Assembly (NCBI GenBank): GCA_018609925.1
Contig: JAHEOG010000176.1
Coordinates: 1 to 7,692, forward strand
DNA from: Gammaproteobacteria bacterium
GTDB taxonomy: Bacteria > Pseudomonadota > Gammaproteobacteria > Thiohalorhabdales > Thiohalorhabdaceae
DNA length: 7,692 bases
Direction: 5' to 3'
The notes beneath the pieces are model-generated. The model saw nothing but the letters and a program-made list of their open reading frames with translations. It was not told the DNA's origin and ran no database searches. Positions 1 through 6,359 of this stretch are shown here, one piece after another. Positions within the stretch are counted from its first letter, which is position 1. Every line of letters starts with the position of its first letter. The position numbers were made by a program, and so were the translations under genes.

Positions 1-527
1 CCCGTCCCCCCCGCCCGGGCGAGCAGGAAGGCGTGGATTACCACTTCGTGGACCCCGACGCCTTCGACCGGCTCGTCGCCAGCGGGGAATTTTTGGAGCA
101 CGCGCAGGTGTTCGACCGTCAATACGGCACCAGTCGCGAGGCGGTGGAGCGGGAGCGCGCGGCCGGCCGCGATGTCATCTTGGAGATCGATTGGCAGGGG
201 GCTCGCCAGATCCGGGAGCGCGTGCCCGACGCCGTGGGAGTGTTCATCCTCCCGCCCTCCCGCGAGAGCCTGCGACAGCGATTGGTGGGGCGCGGCCAGG
301 ACGACCCCGGGATCATCGACCGTCGCATGCGGGCTGCCGAGGCCGAGATCAGTCATTACGACGAGTACGACTACGTCATCGTCAATGACGAGTTCGAAGC
401 GGCCGTGGCAAGCCTTATGGGGGTCCTTCGGGCCGAACGCTGCCGATTGAGCCGCCGCCGCGAGGCACTGCTCGCCTTTGCGGAACGGCTGATGGGGAAA
501 ATTGACGAATCTCCAGGGGAATCGTAA
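1..527 (+). CDS. gmk: Guanylate kinase, 5'-truncated by the window edge
   Basis: Cytosolic enzyme that phosphorylates GMP to GDP with ATP, an essential step in GTP and dGTP supply. The reading frame is open from base 3, giving 174 visible residues against about 207 in E. coli Gmk, so roughly the first 35-40 residues, including the P-loop, lie outside the window. Visible family signatures in order are the GMP-binding RPxRPGE motif at the left edge, EFLEHAQVF, YGTS (123-134), the IDWQGA segment (186-203), FILPPS, the arginine-rich lid RLVGRGQDD, and SHYDEYDYVIVND followed by the RAER helix. These match gammaproteobacterial Gmk closely. An apparent start at the GTG at 33 is only an internal valine codon. 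The gene ends with TAA at 525-527, 91 bases before rpoZ, as in the conserved gmk-rpoZ-spoT order. Identification is secure; only the N-terminus is unseen. Confidence 0.97.
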   Translation, partial: RPPRPGEQEGVDYHFVDPDAFDRLVASGEFLEHAQVFDRQYGTSREAVERERAAGRDVILEIDWQGARQIRERVPDAVGVFILPPSRESLRQRLVGRGQDDPGIIDRRMRAAEAEISHYDEYDYVIVNDEFEAAVASLMGVLRAERCRLSRRREALLAFAERLMGKIDESPGES

Positions 528-530
528 ACT
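502..530 (+). promoter_or_regulatory. Candidate sigma70 promoter for rpoZ-spoT, overlapping the end of gmk
   Basis: A -35 hexamer TTGACG (502-507, five of six consensus positions) is followed by a 17-base spacer and a -10 hexamer TAAACT (525-530, four of six). The -10 covers the gmk stop codon. Predicted transcription would start near 537 and leave a leader of about 80 bases before rpoZ. This is inferred from sequence only; readthrough from gmk may also supply rpoZ and spoT. Confidence 0.5.
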
Positions 531-618
531 TAACCGTTTTCCTGAAGCTCGTTACCCCGTGTGATCCTGCGGCCCTTTTGCTGCGGAGTCGGGTGGCTCA
601 AAGGAGGGCAGGCGTTCC

Positions 619-1095
619 ATGGCTCGCATTACCGTTGAGGATTGCCTCGATCACATCGATCAGCGCAACCGCTTCCACCTTTCCCTGATCGCCAGCCGCC
701 GGGCCCGCCAGCTCCACCAGGGGGCGCCCCCGCTGGTGGATGCAAGCGGCGACGATTTCACGGTGCTCGCCCTGCGCGAGGTCGCCGCCGGTAAGGTGAC
801 CCTGGAGCTCCTGGACCAGGTGGATCAGGAGCTGGAAGGTGGGGGGGAATCGGGAGCCGGTGAGTCTTCCGCGGAATCGGTGGCGGAAGCCGCGGAGGCC
901 CTTGGGGCCGGTATGGCCGCTGGTATGGGCGACTCGGAGCGCCCTGCGCCGGTCTTCGAAAACGATGAGGGCCAAGGAGAGGAAAGCGGCGAAGGGGAAG
1001 CCGCACCGGAGGAGCCCGAGCTCCAAGAGGATCTGGAGGAAGAGCCGGCTGAGGAGCCCGAAGAAGACCAGCCCCCCCAAGACGAGGAAGCGTAG
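619..1095 (+). CDS. rpoZ: RNA polymerase omega subunit with long acidic C-terminal tail
   Basis: Small subunit that binds the beta' chain, helps RNA polymerase assembly and, in proteobacteria, forms part of ppGpp binding site 1. The N-terminal 70 residues are a standard omega: MARITVEDCLDHI, RFHLSLIASRRARQL (the SRRARQ/ARRARQ signature) and TVLALREVAAGKV. The MAR(I/V)T start, which contacts ppGpp in E. coli, is kept. An AAGGAGG Shine-Dalgarno at 601-607 supports the ATG at 619. The protein is 158 residues, against 91 in E. coli. Residues 71 to 158 form a low-complexity Glu/Ala/Pro/Gly tail with a single basic residue, Arg108; about half of the last 48 residues are Glu or Asp. The tail is probably disordered. 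No frameshift or fused domain is visible. spoT follows after 53 bases in the same direction, suggesting co-transcription. The family call is firm; the role of the tail is unknown. Confidence 0.95.
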   Translation: MARITVEDCLDHIDQRNRFHLSLIASRRARQLHQGAPPLVDASGDDFTVLALREVAAGKVTLELLDQVDQELEGGGESGAGESSAESVAEAAEALGAGMAAGMGDSERPAPVFENDEGQGEESGEGEAAPEEPELQEDLEEEPAEEPEEDQPPQDEEA

Positions 1096-1148
1096 GAGCT
1101 GTCCGGGGCTCGCAACGGGTCCCGTCCCCCAACCGGTAGGCCACCGCC

Positions 1149-3302
1149 TTGCTTCGCACCCACGAGCTCATCGAGGAGGCCGGGACCTACCTCCCCCCGG
1201 AGGATGTGGACCAAGTCCATCGCGCCTACCTGCTAGCGGCCTCTCTCCACGAGGGCCAGCAGCGCGCTTCCGGTGATCCCTACATCACCCATCCCATCGC
1301 CGTGGCCCGGATCCTGGCCGGCTACCACATGGACGCCCATTGCCTGGCGGCGGCCCTGCTCCACGACGCCGTGGAGGATACCCCCGCCACATTCGAGCAG
1401 GTTCGGGAGCAGTTCGGGCAAGAGGTGGCCGGACTCGTGGACGGGGTTACCAAGCTCGGTCAGGTTCACTTCGAGACCCGGGAGGACGCTCAGGCCGAGA
1501 ACTTCCGCAAGATGCTGCTGGCCATGGCCCAGGATCTTCGGGTCATCATCATCAAGCTGGCGGACCGCCTCCACAACATGCGCACCCTGGGCTATCTCCC
1601 CGAGGCCAAACAGCGCCGCGTCGCCCGGGAAACCCTGGACATCTTCGCCCCCATTGCCCACCGCCTGGGGCTCAACCCCGTCAAGACCGAGCTGGAGGAT
1701 CTGTCCTTCAAGCATTTGTACCCCCGCCGGGCCCGCGCCCTGGTGGAAGGGCTTCGACGCGAACGGGGCAACCGGGCCCACATCACCGACCGCATCGAGG
1801 CGGCTGTCCAGCGGGATCTGCAGGAGGTGGGGGTCGAGGCGGAGGTCATGGGCCGGGAGAAGCACCTCTACAGCATCTACCGCAAGATGCAGCAGAAGGC
1901 CTTGTCCTTCCAGGAGGTCCATGACGTTTACGCCTTTCGCATCCGGGTAGAGGACGTGCCCACTTGCTACCTGGTCCTCGGCCGGGTCCATAACCTGTTC
2001 AAGCCCATCCCCGGGCGCTTCAAGGACTACATCGCGATCCCCAAAGCCAACGGCTACCAGTCCCTGCACACGGTAGTGGTCAATCCCTTCGGCGGGGTCA
2101 TGGAGTTCCAGATCCGGACACGGGACATGGACCTGGTGTCGGAGGTGGGAGTGGCGGCTCACTGGCAGTACAAGATCGCCCGAGAAGGGCAAGATCAAGA
2201 ATCGTCTCCGGATGCCGGGTACGGATGGCTGCAGCAGCTGCTGCAGATCCAGCAGGAGGCGGGGGACTCGGCGGAATTTTTGGAGCACCTCAAGGTGGAC
2301 CTCTTCCCGGAGGAGGTCTACGTCTTTACTCACAAGGGGGAGATCCTGCGCCTTCCCCGGGGCGCTACGCCGGTGGACTTCGCCTACACCGTGCATACGG
2401 AGATCGGCCACCAGTGCGTCGGCGCACGGGTCAACGGGCGCATCGCAAGCCTGCGAACAGCGCTACGCAATGGCGACCGCGTCGAGATCCTGACAGATTC
2501 CGAGCACCGCCCGAACAGCTCCTGGCTCCACTTCGTGGTTACCGGCAAGGCCCGATCCGCCATCCGTCACCACCTCAAGACCCAGGAGCGGGAGACCGCC
2601 GTCGCCCTCGGCCGGGGCATGCTGGAGCGGACCCTGGACGGACTGGGCCTAAGCTTTGCCCACGTTTCCGAGGAGGCCCTGCACCGGGTTGGCGAGCACT
2701 TCCAGTTGGACTCGGGAGAAGCCCTGCTGGAGACGATAGGACGAGGCTCGATCCTCGCACCGGCGGTTGTTCAGCACCTCTTCCCCGGTTACCTGGACGA
2801 GCACGCCCGGGTGGAGGAAGGGCCGGAAGAGCCGAAGGTCGCAGCCAACGGGGCCGGGGGCAATCTCTTTGTCCGGGGGATGGAGGACATCGTCGCGAAC
2901 CTGGCCCGGTGCTGCTACCCTATCCCCAACGACCCCATCGTGGGCTTCCTGTCCCTGGGTCGGGGGATTACGGTCCACCGCCGGGATTGCCCCAATCTCC
3001 ACGAGCTGGCCCACCACCCTGAGAAGTGGGTGGACGTGGAATGGGCCGCGGAGCCGGAAGGGGCCTTTCCCGTCACCGTCCAAACGGTTGTCCGGAACAC
3101 CAAAGGGGTCTTGGCTGGAATGGCCTCCCGGATCGCCGAGTGCGGAGCCAACATCGACCACGTCCAGGCCGAGGACCGGGATCCCCTGCACAAGGTCATC
3201 CAGTTCACCCTGGAAGTGGAGGGGCGGGAGCACCTGGCCCGGCTGATGCGGCTCATCCGGGGGATGAACGGGGTGGAGCGAGTATCCCGGAAGAAGGGAT
3301 AG
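1149..3302 (+). CDS. spoT: Bifunctional (p)ppGpp synthetase / hydrolase (Rel/SpoT family)
   Basis: Long RSH enzyme that makes (p)ppGpp from ATP plus GDP/GTP and hydrolyses it to GDP/GTP plus pyrophosphate. Its 717 residues resemble E. coli SpoT (702) along the whole length. The HD hydrolase domain (about 30-180) keeps His48, His72-Asp73, the EDT motif (76-78) and Asp139 in KLADRLHNM. The synthetase domain (about 230-340) has Asp259 in VHDVYAFR, Arg290-Phe-Lys-Asp293 (the RXKD class typical of bifunctional enzymes, not the EXDD class of RelA), the IPKANGYQSLHT loop and Glu319 in EFQIRT. A TGS domain spans about 385-450, a Cys-containing domain has Cys588-Cys589, His610 and Cys614, and an ACT domain ends the protein (about 640-715). 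Both active sites look intact. The start must be the TTG at 1149 or later because an in-frame TAG lies at 1137-1139; homology supports TTG. Its Shine-Dalgarno (GGTAGG, 1135-1140) is weak. Could equally be named rel. Confidence 0.96.
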   Translation: MLRTHELIEEAGTYLPPEDVDQVHRAYLLAASLHEGQQRASGDPYITHPIAVARILAGYHMDAHCLAAALLHDAVEDTPATFEQVREQFGQEVAGLVDGVTKLGQVHFETREDAQAENFRKMLLAMAQDLRVIIIKLADRLHNMRTLGYLPEAKQRRVARETLDIFAPIAHRLGLNPVKTELEDLSFKHLYPRRARALVEGLRRERGNRAHITDRIEAAVQRDLQEVGVEAEVMGREKHLYSIYRKMQQKALSFQEVHDVYAFRIRVEDVPTCYLVLGRVHNLFKPIPGRFKDYIAIPKANGYQSLHTVVVNPFGGVMEFQIRTRDMDLVSEVGVAAHWQYKIAREGQDQESSPDAGYGWLQQLLQIQQEAGDSAEFLEHLKVDLFPEEVYVFTHKGEILRLPRGATPVDFAYTVHTEIGHQCVGARVNGRIASLRTALRNGDRVEILTDSEHRPNSSWLHFVVTGKARSAIRHHLKTQERETAVALGRGMLERTLDGLGLSFAHVSEEALHRVGEHFQLDSGEALLETIGRGSILAPAVVQHLFPGYLDEHARVEEGPEEPKVAANGAGGNLFVRGMEDIVANLARCCYPIPNDPIVGFLSLGRGITVHRRDCPNLHELAHHPEKWVDVEWAAEPEGAFPVTVQTVVRNTKGVLAGMASRIAECGANIDHVQAEDRDPLHKVIQFTLEVEGREHLARLMRLIRGMNGVERVSRKKG

Positions 3303-3361
3303 GGGCGCCGGTTTGCAGATCCGCCTGCCCATCCACAGAGGGCCTCGGGCCCCGAGCGGGG

Positions 3362-3368
3362 AAGGAGG
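3362..3368 (+). promoter_or_regulatory. Strong Shine-Dalgarno with three possible ridA starts
   Basis: AAGGAGG lies just before a GTG (3369), an ATG (3372) and a TTG (3378), all in one frame. The gap to the ATG is only 3 bases, while the gap to the TTG is 9, close to the usual optimum. A TTG start would give a protein beginning MTEREAF, also a normal RidA N-terminus. The start is therefore unresolved by sequence; all options alter only the first few residues. Confidence 0.6.
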
Positions 3369-3371
3369 GTG

Positions 3372-3794
3372 ATGACCTTGACCGAGCGAGAGGCCTTCCA
3401 GACCGATCGGGCCCCCGCGGCCATAGGTCCCTACTCTCAAGCAGTCCGGGCCGGGGATAGCATCTATCTGTCCGGGCAGATTCCCTTGATACCCGGCACC
3501 ATGGAGCTGGTGGATGGAGGCATCCAGGACCAGGCCGAACAAGTCCTGGCCAACCTTGGCGCGGTGTGTGAGGCCGCCGGGGGCTCGCTGGCGCACGTGA
3601 TCAAGGTGACCGTCTACTTAACCGATATGGGCCAGTTCGGGGCCATTAACGAGGCCCTGGAGGGATTCTTCGATCCGCCCTTCCCGGCCAGGTCGGCGGT
3701 GGGAGTGGCGGCCCTGCCCAAGGGGGCCCAGGTGGAAATGGAGGCGGTGCTGCACCTGCCGCCGAGCCCCGGAGAAGCGGCGGCGCGGAGTTGA
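3372..3794 (+). CDS. ridA: RidA family reactive intermediate (enamine/imine) deaminase
   Basis: RidA (YjgF/YER057c/UK114) proteins are small cytosolic trimers that hydrolyse reactive 2-aminoacrylate and related enamine/imine products of PLP enzymes to 2-keto acids and ammonia. From the ATG the product is 140 residues (E. coli RidA is 128). Visible hallmarks are APAAIGPYSQAV with Tyr21, LSGQIPLIPGT, the central helix QAEQVLANLGAVCEAAGG, VIKVTVYLTDM, FPARSAVGVAALPKGA with the substrate-carboxylate-binding Arg107, and the closing EMEAV strand (Glu122, Glu124). The Cys beside the arginine in E. coli is alanine here. About ten extra residues (PSPGEAAARS) follow the core and look like an unstructured tail. 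Located 69 bases after spoT in the same direction, as in Pseudomonas, so probably in the same transcript. The start choice (GTG 3369, ATG 3372 or TTG 3378) is uncertain. The archetypal RidA subgroup, active on 2-aminoacrylate, is likely because Arg107 is present. Confidence 0.93.
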   Translation: MTLTEREAFQTDRAPAAIGPYSQAVRAGDSIYLSGQIPLIPGTMELVDGGIQDQAEQVLANLGAVCEAAGGSLAHVIKVTVYLTDMGQFGAINEALEGFFDPPFPARSAVGVAALPKGAQVEMEAVLHLPPSPGEAAARS

Positions 3795-3811
3795 CCTCAC
3801 CGGGCGGCGCG

Positions 3812-3830
3812 CGGCCTATGGCTCAGGCCG
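3812..3830 (+). terminator. Possible weak terminator hairpin between ridA and rpmB
   Basis: CGGCCT (3812-3817) and AGGCCG (3825-3830) form a perfect 6-base-pair stem with a 7-base loop, placed 18 bases after the ridA stop. The plus-strand tail GTTTCTGG has only a short T run, and the minus-strand side has none, so intrinsic termination would be weak and mainly for ridA. The hairpin overlaps the last codon and stop of the convergent rpmB. Confidence 0.3.
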
Positions 3831-4014
3831 GTTTCTGGATCCGACCCGAGCGGATGCAGCGACTGCAGGCGTGGACCCGCTTTACCGCCCCATTCACCCG
3901 GGCCCGAACCTTTTGCAGGTTGGGCAGATAGCGTCGGCGGGTCTTGTTGTGGGCGTGGCTGATATTGTTGCCGGTGCCCGGCCCCTTGCCGCAGATCTCG
4001 CAGCGCCTCGCCAT
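3823..4014 (-). CDS. rpmB: Large-subunit ribosomal protein bL28, four-cysteine (zinc-ribbon) form
   Basis: Component of the 50S ribosomal subunit. The 63-residue product begins MARRCEICGKGPGTGNN, continues with SHAHNKTRRRYLPNLQKVR and ends ACSRCIRSGRIQKPA, all standard bL28 elements. Two CxxC pairs (Cys5/Cys8 and Cys50/Cys53) indicate a zinc-binding C+ form like those I recall from Geobacter and Desulfovibrio; enteric L28 lacks this set. The start is the ATG at 4012-4014 (minus strand) with GAGGG five bases upstream; a longer in-frame extension to 4062 would add residues foreign to the family. The gene stands alone, convergent to ridA and divergent from recG, not beside rpmG (L33) as in E. 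coli. Its own promoter candidate lies at 4050-4078. No Zur-like operator is visible. Identification is very secure. Confidence 0.96.
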   Translation of the reverse strand: MARRCEICGKGPGTGNNISHAHNKTRRRYLPNLQKVRARVNGAVKRVHACSRCIRSGRIQKPA

Positions 4015-4049
4015 GGCGGCCCTCACTCGCTGGCCTGGGAAAGTCCGGT

Positions 4050-4078
4050 AGTTTACCAGCACCGTGCCTTGCCGTCAC
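4050..4078 (-). promoter_or_regulatory. Candidate sigma70 promoter for rpmB
   Basis: Read on the minus strand, GTGACG (plus 4073-4078) is separated by 17 bases from TAAACT (plus 4050-4055), which is preceded by TGG, an extended -10 element. A start near plus 4043 would give a leader of about 30 bases before the rpmB ATG. The -10 hexamer and spacing are the same as in the rpoZ promoter candidate at 502-530. Inferred from sequence only. Confidence 0.5.
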
Positions 4079-4169
4079 CGCCCCCGCCGAGGTTGGGGGC
4101 GCCGGGGCGTGGGCCCCTTCTCCCGGTCTTCGCGACGGCTGGGCACCTCTTCCCATCCCACCGGGGGCA

Positions 4170-6242
4170 GTGTTGAGCTCGCAGTCCAGGCCTGCCGCCA
4201 GCCTCCAAAGCCTGCCCGGCTTGGGCCCCGGGATGGCCGAGCGCCTGGCCCGCCTGGGTATCCACACCCCGGAAGACCTGCTATTCCATCTCCCCCATCG
4301 CTACCAGGACCGTACGCGGACCTGCGCCCTTGGCCGGCTCGAATCGGAGGTGGAGATCGGATGCCAGGGTGTGATCCGAGCGGCGGATCGAACCGGCGAA
4401 CGCCGAACGATGTTCGTCGTTCGGATCGAGGACGGGACCGGCTTCCTCACCTTGCGCTTCTTCCGGGTCTGGCCATCCCTGACCCGGGCCTTGTGCCCGG
4501 GGCGCAGCGTCTGGGCCTTTGGCACGGTCCGGGCGGGCCGCAGCGGGCTGGAGATGGTCCACCCCGAGTTTCGGTCGGCCGACGGCGACCCTCCCAAGCC
4601 TCCGGGCCACCTTACCCCGGTGTATCCGCTTACCGAGGGGCTTACCCAAGGCCGGATGCGCACCTGGATTGAGCATGCCGTGGATCGATTTGCTCCGGAT
4701 CTTCCCGATTCCTTGCCCGCCTGGATCCGGGATGCTCGCAGCTGGCCCCCCGTCGCCGAGGCCCTAGAGCTGATCCACCGGCCTCCCCCGGAGACCGACC
4801 CGGAAGCCCTGGCCCATTTCCGGACCCCGGCCCAGAAGCGTCTGGCCTTCGAGGAGCTGCTGGGTCACCACCTGGCGTTGCGGCAAGCCCGGACCGCCCG
4901 GGCAGAGCGTGGCGCCCCCCCACTCTCCGGATCCCAGGGACTGCCGGAGGCCCTGTTGAGCCGGTTGCCCTTCTCCCTAACGGGGGCCCAGCAACGGGCG
5001 TGGCACGCTATCCGCTCGGACTTAGGGGGAGAGCGTCCCATGCAGCGCCTGCTCCAGGGGGATGTGGGGTCGGGCAAGACGGTGGTGGCGGTGCTCGCTG
5101 CTCTCCGGGCCGTGGAGGCGGGTTATCAGGTGGCCTTCATGGCGCCCACCGAGGTCCTGGCCGAGCAGCACGCGGGGACCCTGCAGGGGTGGCTGGATCC
5201 CCTGGGTGTCGAGGTCCGATTCCTGGGCGGGGGGCTCGGAGAGCGGGAGCGCCGTGCCGAGGCAACCGCTATCGCCGAGGGGAGGACCCAGGTGGCCGTG
5301 GGGACCCACGCCCTGTTCCAGGAGGATGTGCGGTTCGCCCGGTTGGGTCTGGCGGTCATCGATGAGCAGCACCGTTTCGGGGTCCATCAGCGGTTGGCCC
5401 TTAAAGAAAAGGGCGGTGAGCCCCACCTGCTGATCATGACCGCCACGCCCATCCCTCGCACCCTGGCCATGACCGCATTCGCGGACCTGGAAGCGACCGT
5501 GATCGACGAGCTGCCGCCGGGGCGGCTCCCAGTGGAAACGGCCGGGATCTCGGAGGCCCGTCGCCCCGAGGTGGAAGCCCGCATCCGTACCGCGGTAGCC
5601 CACGGGGAGCAGGCTTACTGGGTTTGCCCCCTGGTGGAGGACAGCGAGGCGCTGCAGCTCGAGGCGGCCACCGAGACGCATCAACGGTTGCGTGATGCCT
5701 TCCCCGAGCTAGCGGTGGGGCTGGTCCACGGCCGGATGCGACCGGCGGAAAAGGAAGCCGCCATGGCTGAATTCAAGGCCGGTCGGACCCACCTGCTGGT
5801 GGCAACCCCGGTTATCGAGGTGGGTCTGGATGTTCCCAATGCCACCCTCATGGTGATTGAAGACGCCGAGCGCATGGGCCTGGCTCAGCTCCATCAGCTA
5901 CGGGGCCGGATCGGCCGGGGCGGGCGCCGCTCGGCCTGCGTCCTGCTGTATCGTCCTCCCCTTGGGGACAAGGCGAGGCGGCGGATCGCCGCCATGCGCG
6001 AGACCAACGACGGTTTCCGGATCGCGCAGATCGATCTGGAACTGCGGGGGCCCGGGGAAGTCCTAGGCACGAGGCAAACCGGGCTGATGGCCATGCGCGT
6101 CGCCGATCTGGGCCGAGATGGCGACCTGGTGGCCGATCTGCCGGAGGCGGCTGCTCGGCTGCTTGAGGAGGATCCCGCCGTAGCTCGGGACCTGGTCCGG
6201 CGCTGGGTGGGGGAGGGAGCCATGTACGGGGAAGTGGGTTAG
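4170..6242 (+). CDS. recG: ATP-dependent DNA helicase RecG
   Basis: Monomeric double-stranded DNA translocase that reverses stalled forks and processes Holliday junctions, R-loops and D-loops. The 690 residues match E. coli RecG (693) in length and domain order. The N-terminal helix-hairpin part LPGLGPGMAERLARLGIHT leads into the OB-fold wedge domain (about 60-150; VRIEDGTGFLTLRFF and VYPLTEGL). The helicase core has Walker A GDVGSGKT (297-304), APTEVLAEQH, VGTHALFQ, the DEQH Walker B box (398-401), TATPIPRT (424-431), GLVHGRM, VIEVGLDVPNA and motif VI QLRGRIGRG (576-584). The C-terminal TRG region includes LRGPGEVLGTRQTG (625-638). All motifs look intact. Start is GTG 4170 or the adjacent TTG 4173; GGGGG at 4163-4167 is spaced better from the TTG. 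The minus-strand rpmB separates it from ridA, so it needs its own promoter; none is convincing in 4015-4169. Confidence 0.97.
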   Translation: MLSSQSRPAASLQSLPGLGPGMAERLARLGIHTPEDLLFHLPHRYQDRTRTCALGRLESEVEIGCQGVIRAADRTGERRTMFVVRIEDGTGFLTLRFFRVWPSLTRALCPGRSVWAFGTVRAGRSGLEMVHPEFRSADGDPPKPPGHLTPVYPLTEGLTQGRMRTWIEHAVDRFAPDLPDSLPAWIRDARSWPPVAEALELIHRPPPETDPEALAHFRTPAQKRLAFEELLGHHLALRQARTARAERGAPPLSGSQGLPEALLSRLPFSLTGAQQRAWHAIRSDLGGERPMQRLLQGDVGSGKTVVAVLAALRAVEAGYQVAFMAPTEVLAEQHAGTLQGWLDPLGVEVRFLGGGLGERERRAEATAIAEGRTQVAVGTHALFQEDVRFARLGLAVIDEQHRFGVHQRLALKEKGGEPHLLIMTATPIPRTLAMTAFADLEATVIDELPPGRLPVETAGISEARRPEVEARIRTAVAHGEQAYWVCPLVEDSEALQLEAATETHQRLRDAFPELAVGLVHGRMRPAEKEAAMAEFKAGRTHLLVATPVIEVGLDVPNATLMVIEDAERMGLAQLHQLRGRIGRGGRRSACVLLYRPPLGDKARRRIAAMRETNDGFRIAQIDLELRGPGEVLGTRQTGLMAMRVADLGRDGDLVADLPEAAARLLEEDPAVARDLVRRWVGEGAMYGEVG

Positions 6243-6284
6243 CCCGACTCTTCCCGAATGGCCTTGGCCCCTGGAGGGATCGCC

Positions 6285-6312
6285 TTGACATGGGCACGAG
6301 ATGGCCTACATT
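6285..6312 (+). promoter_or_regulatory. Near-consensus sigma70 promoter upstream of the small unknown gene
   Basis: A perfect -35 hexamer TTGACA (6285-6290) is followed after 16 bases by TACATT (6307-6312, four of six -10 positions). Transcription would start near 6319, about 40 bases before the ATG at 6360. This is the best -35 box in the window and stands out in GC-rich DNA. It lies about 40 bases after the recG stop and would make the downstream gene or genes independent of recG. Confidence 0.55.
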
Positions 6313-6359
6313 TGCCGGTTCGAAAGACCCCACCCCGAAAGAGGAACCGACGGTTAGCC

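Noticed and set aside
598..1220. Long antisense reading frames across rpoZ and similar shadow frames across spoT and recG
   Set aside because: GC-rich coding DNA leaves few stop codons in all frames; these translations are low-complexity or Pro/Arg/Ser-rich with no family features, while the plus-strand genes are clearly homologous.
2229..2246. Perfect 18-base palindrome CTGCAGCAGCTGCTGCAG inside spoT
   Set aside because: It encodes a normal Leu/Gln helix (LQQLLQ) in a conserved region; CTG and CAG are complementary triplets, so Leu/Gln-rich coding produces palindromes by itself.
86..2288. A 16-base identical word (GGAATTTTTGGAGCAC) in gmk (86-101) and spoT (2273-2288)
   Set aside because: Both copies encode EFLEH in frame within conserved parts of unrelated proteins, so it is shared peptide plus codon choice and not a mobile or regulatory repeat.
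3344..3356. Short GC hairpin (CTCGG/CCGAG) before ridA
   Set aside because: Only 5 base pairs with a 3-base loop and no T run; not distinguishable from chance in GC-rich sequence, and not a terminator or known riboswitch.
4104..4117. GGGGC/GCCCC hairpin upstream of recG
   Set aside because: Five-base-pair stem with a GTGG loop in a G/C-run region, followed by only TTCTCCC. Many such pairings are possible here, so no terminator or attenuator is called.
6316..6355. Alternative hairpins around the Shine-Dalgarno of the small unknown gene (CGGTTC with GAACCG; AACC with GGTT)
   Set aside because: The 5' arm of the first stem begins before or at the predicted transcription start, and the second stem has only 4 base pairs; a regulatory switch is not supported.
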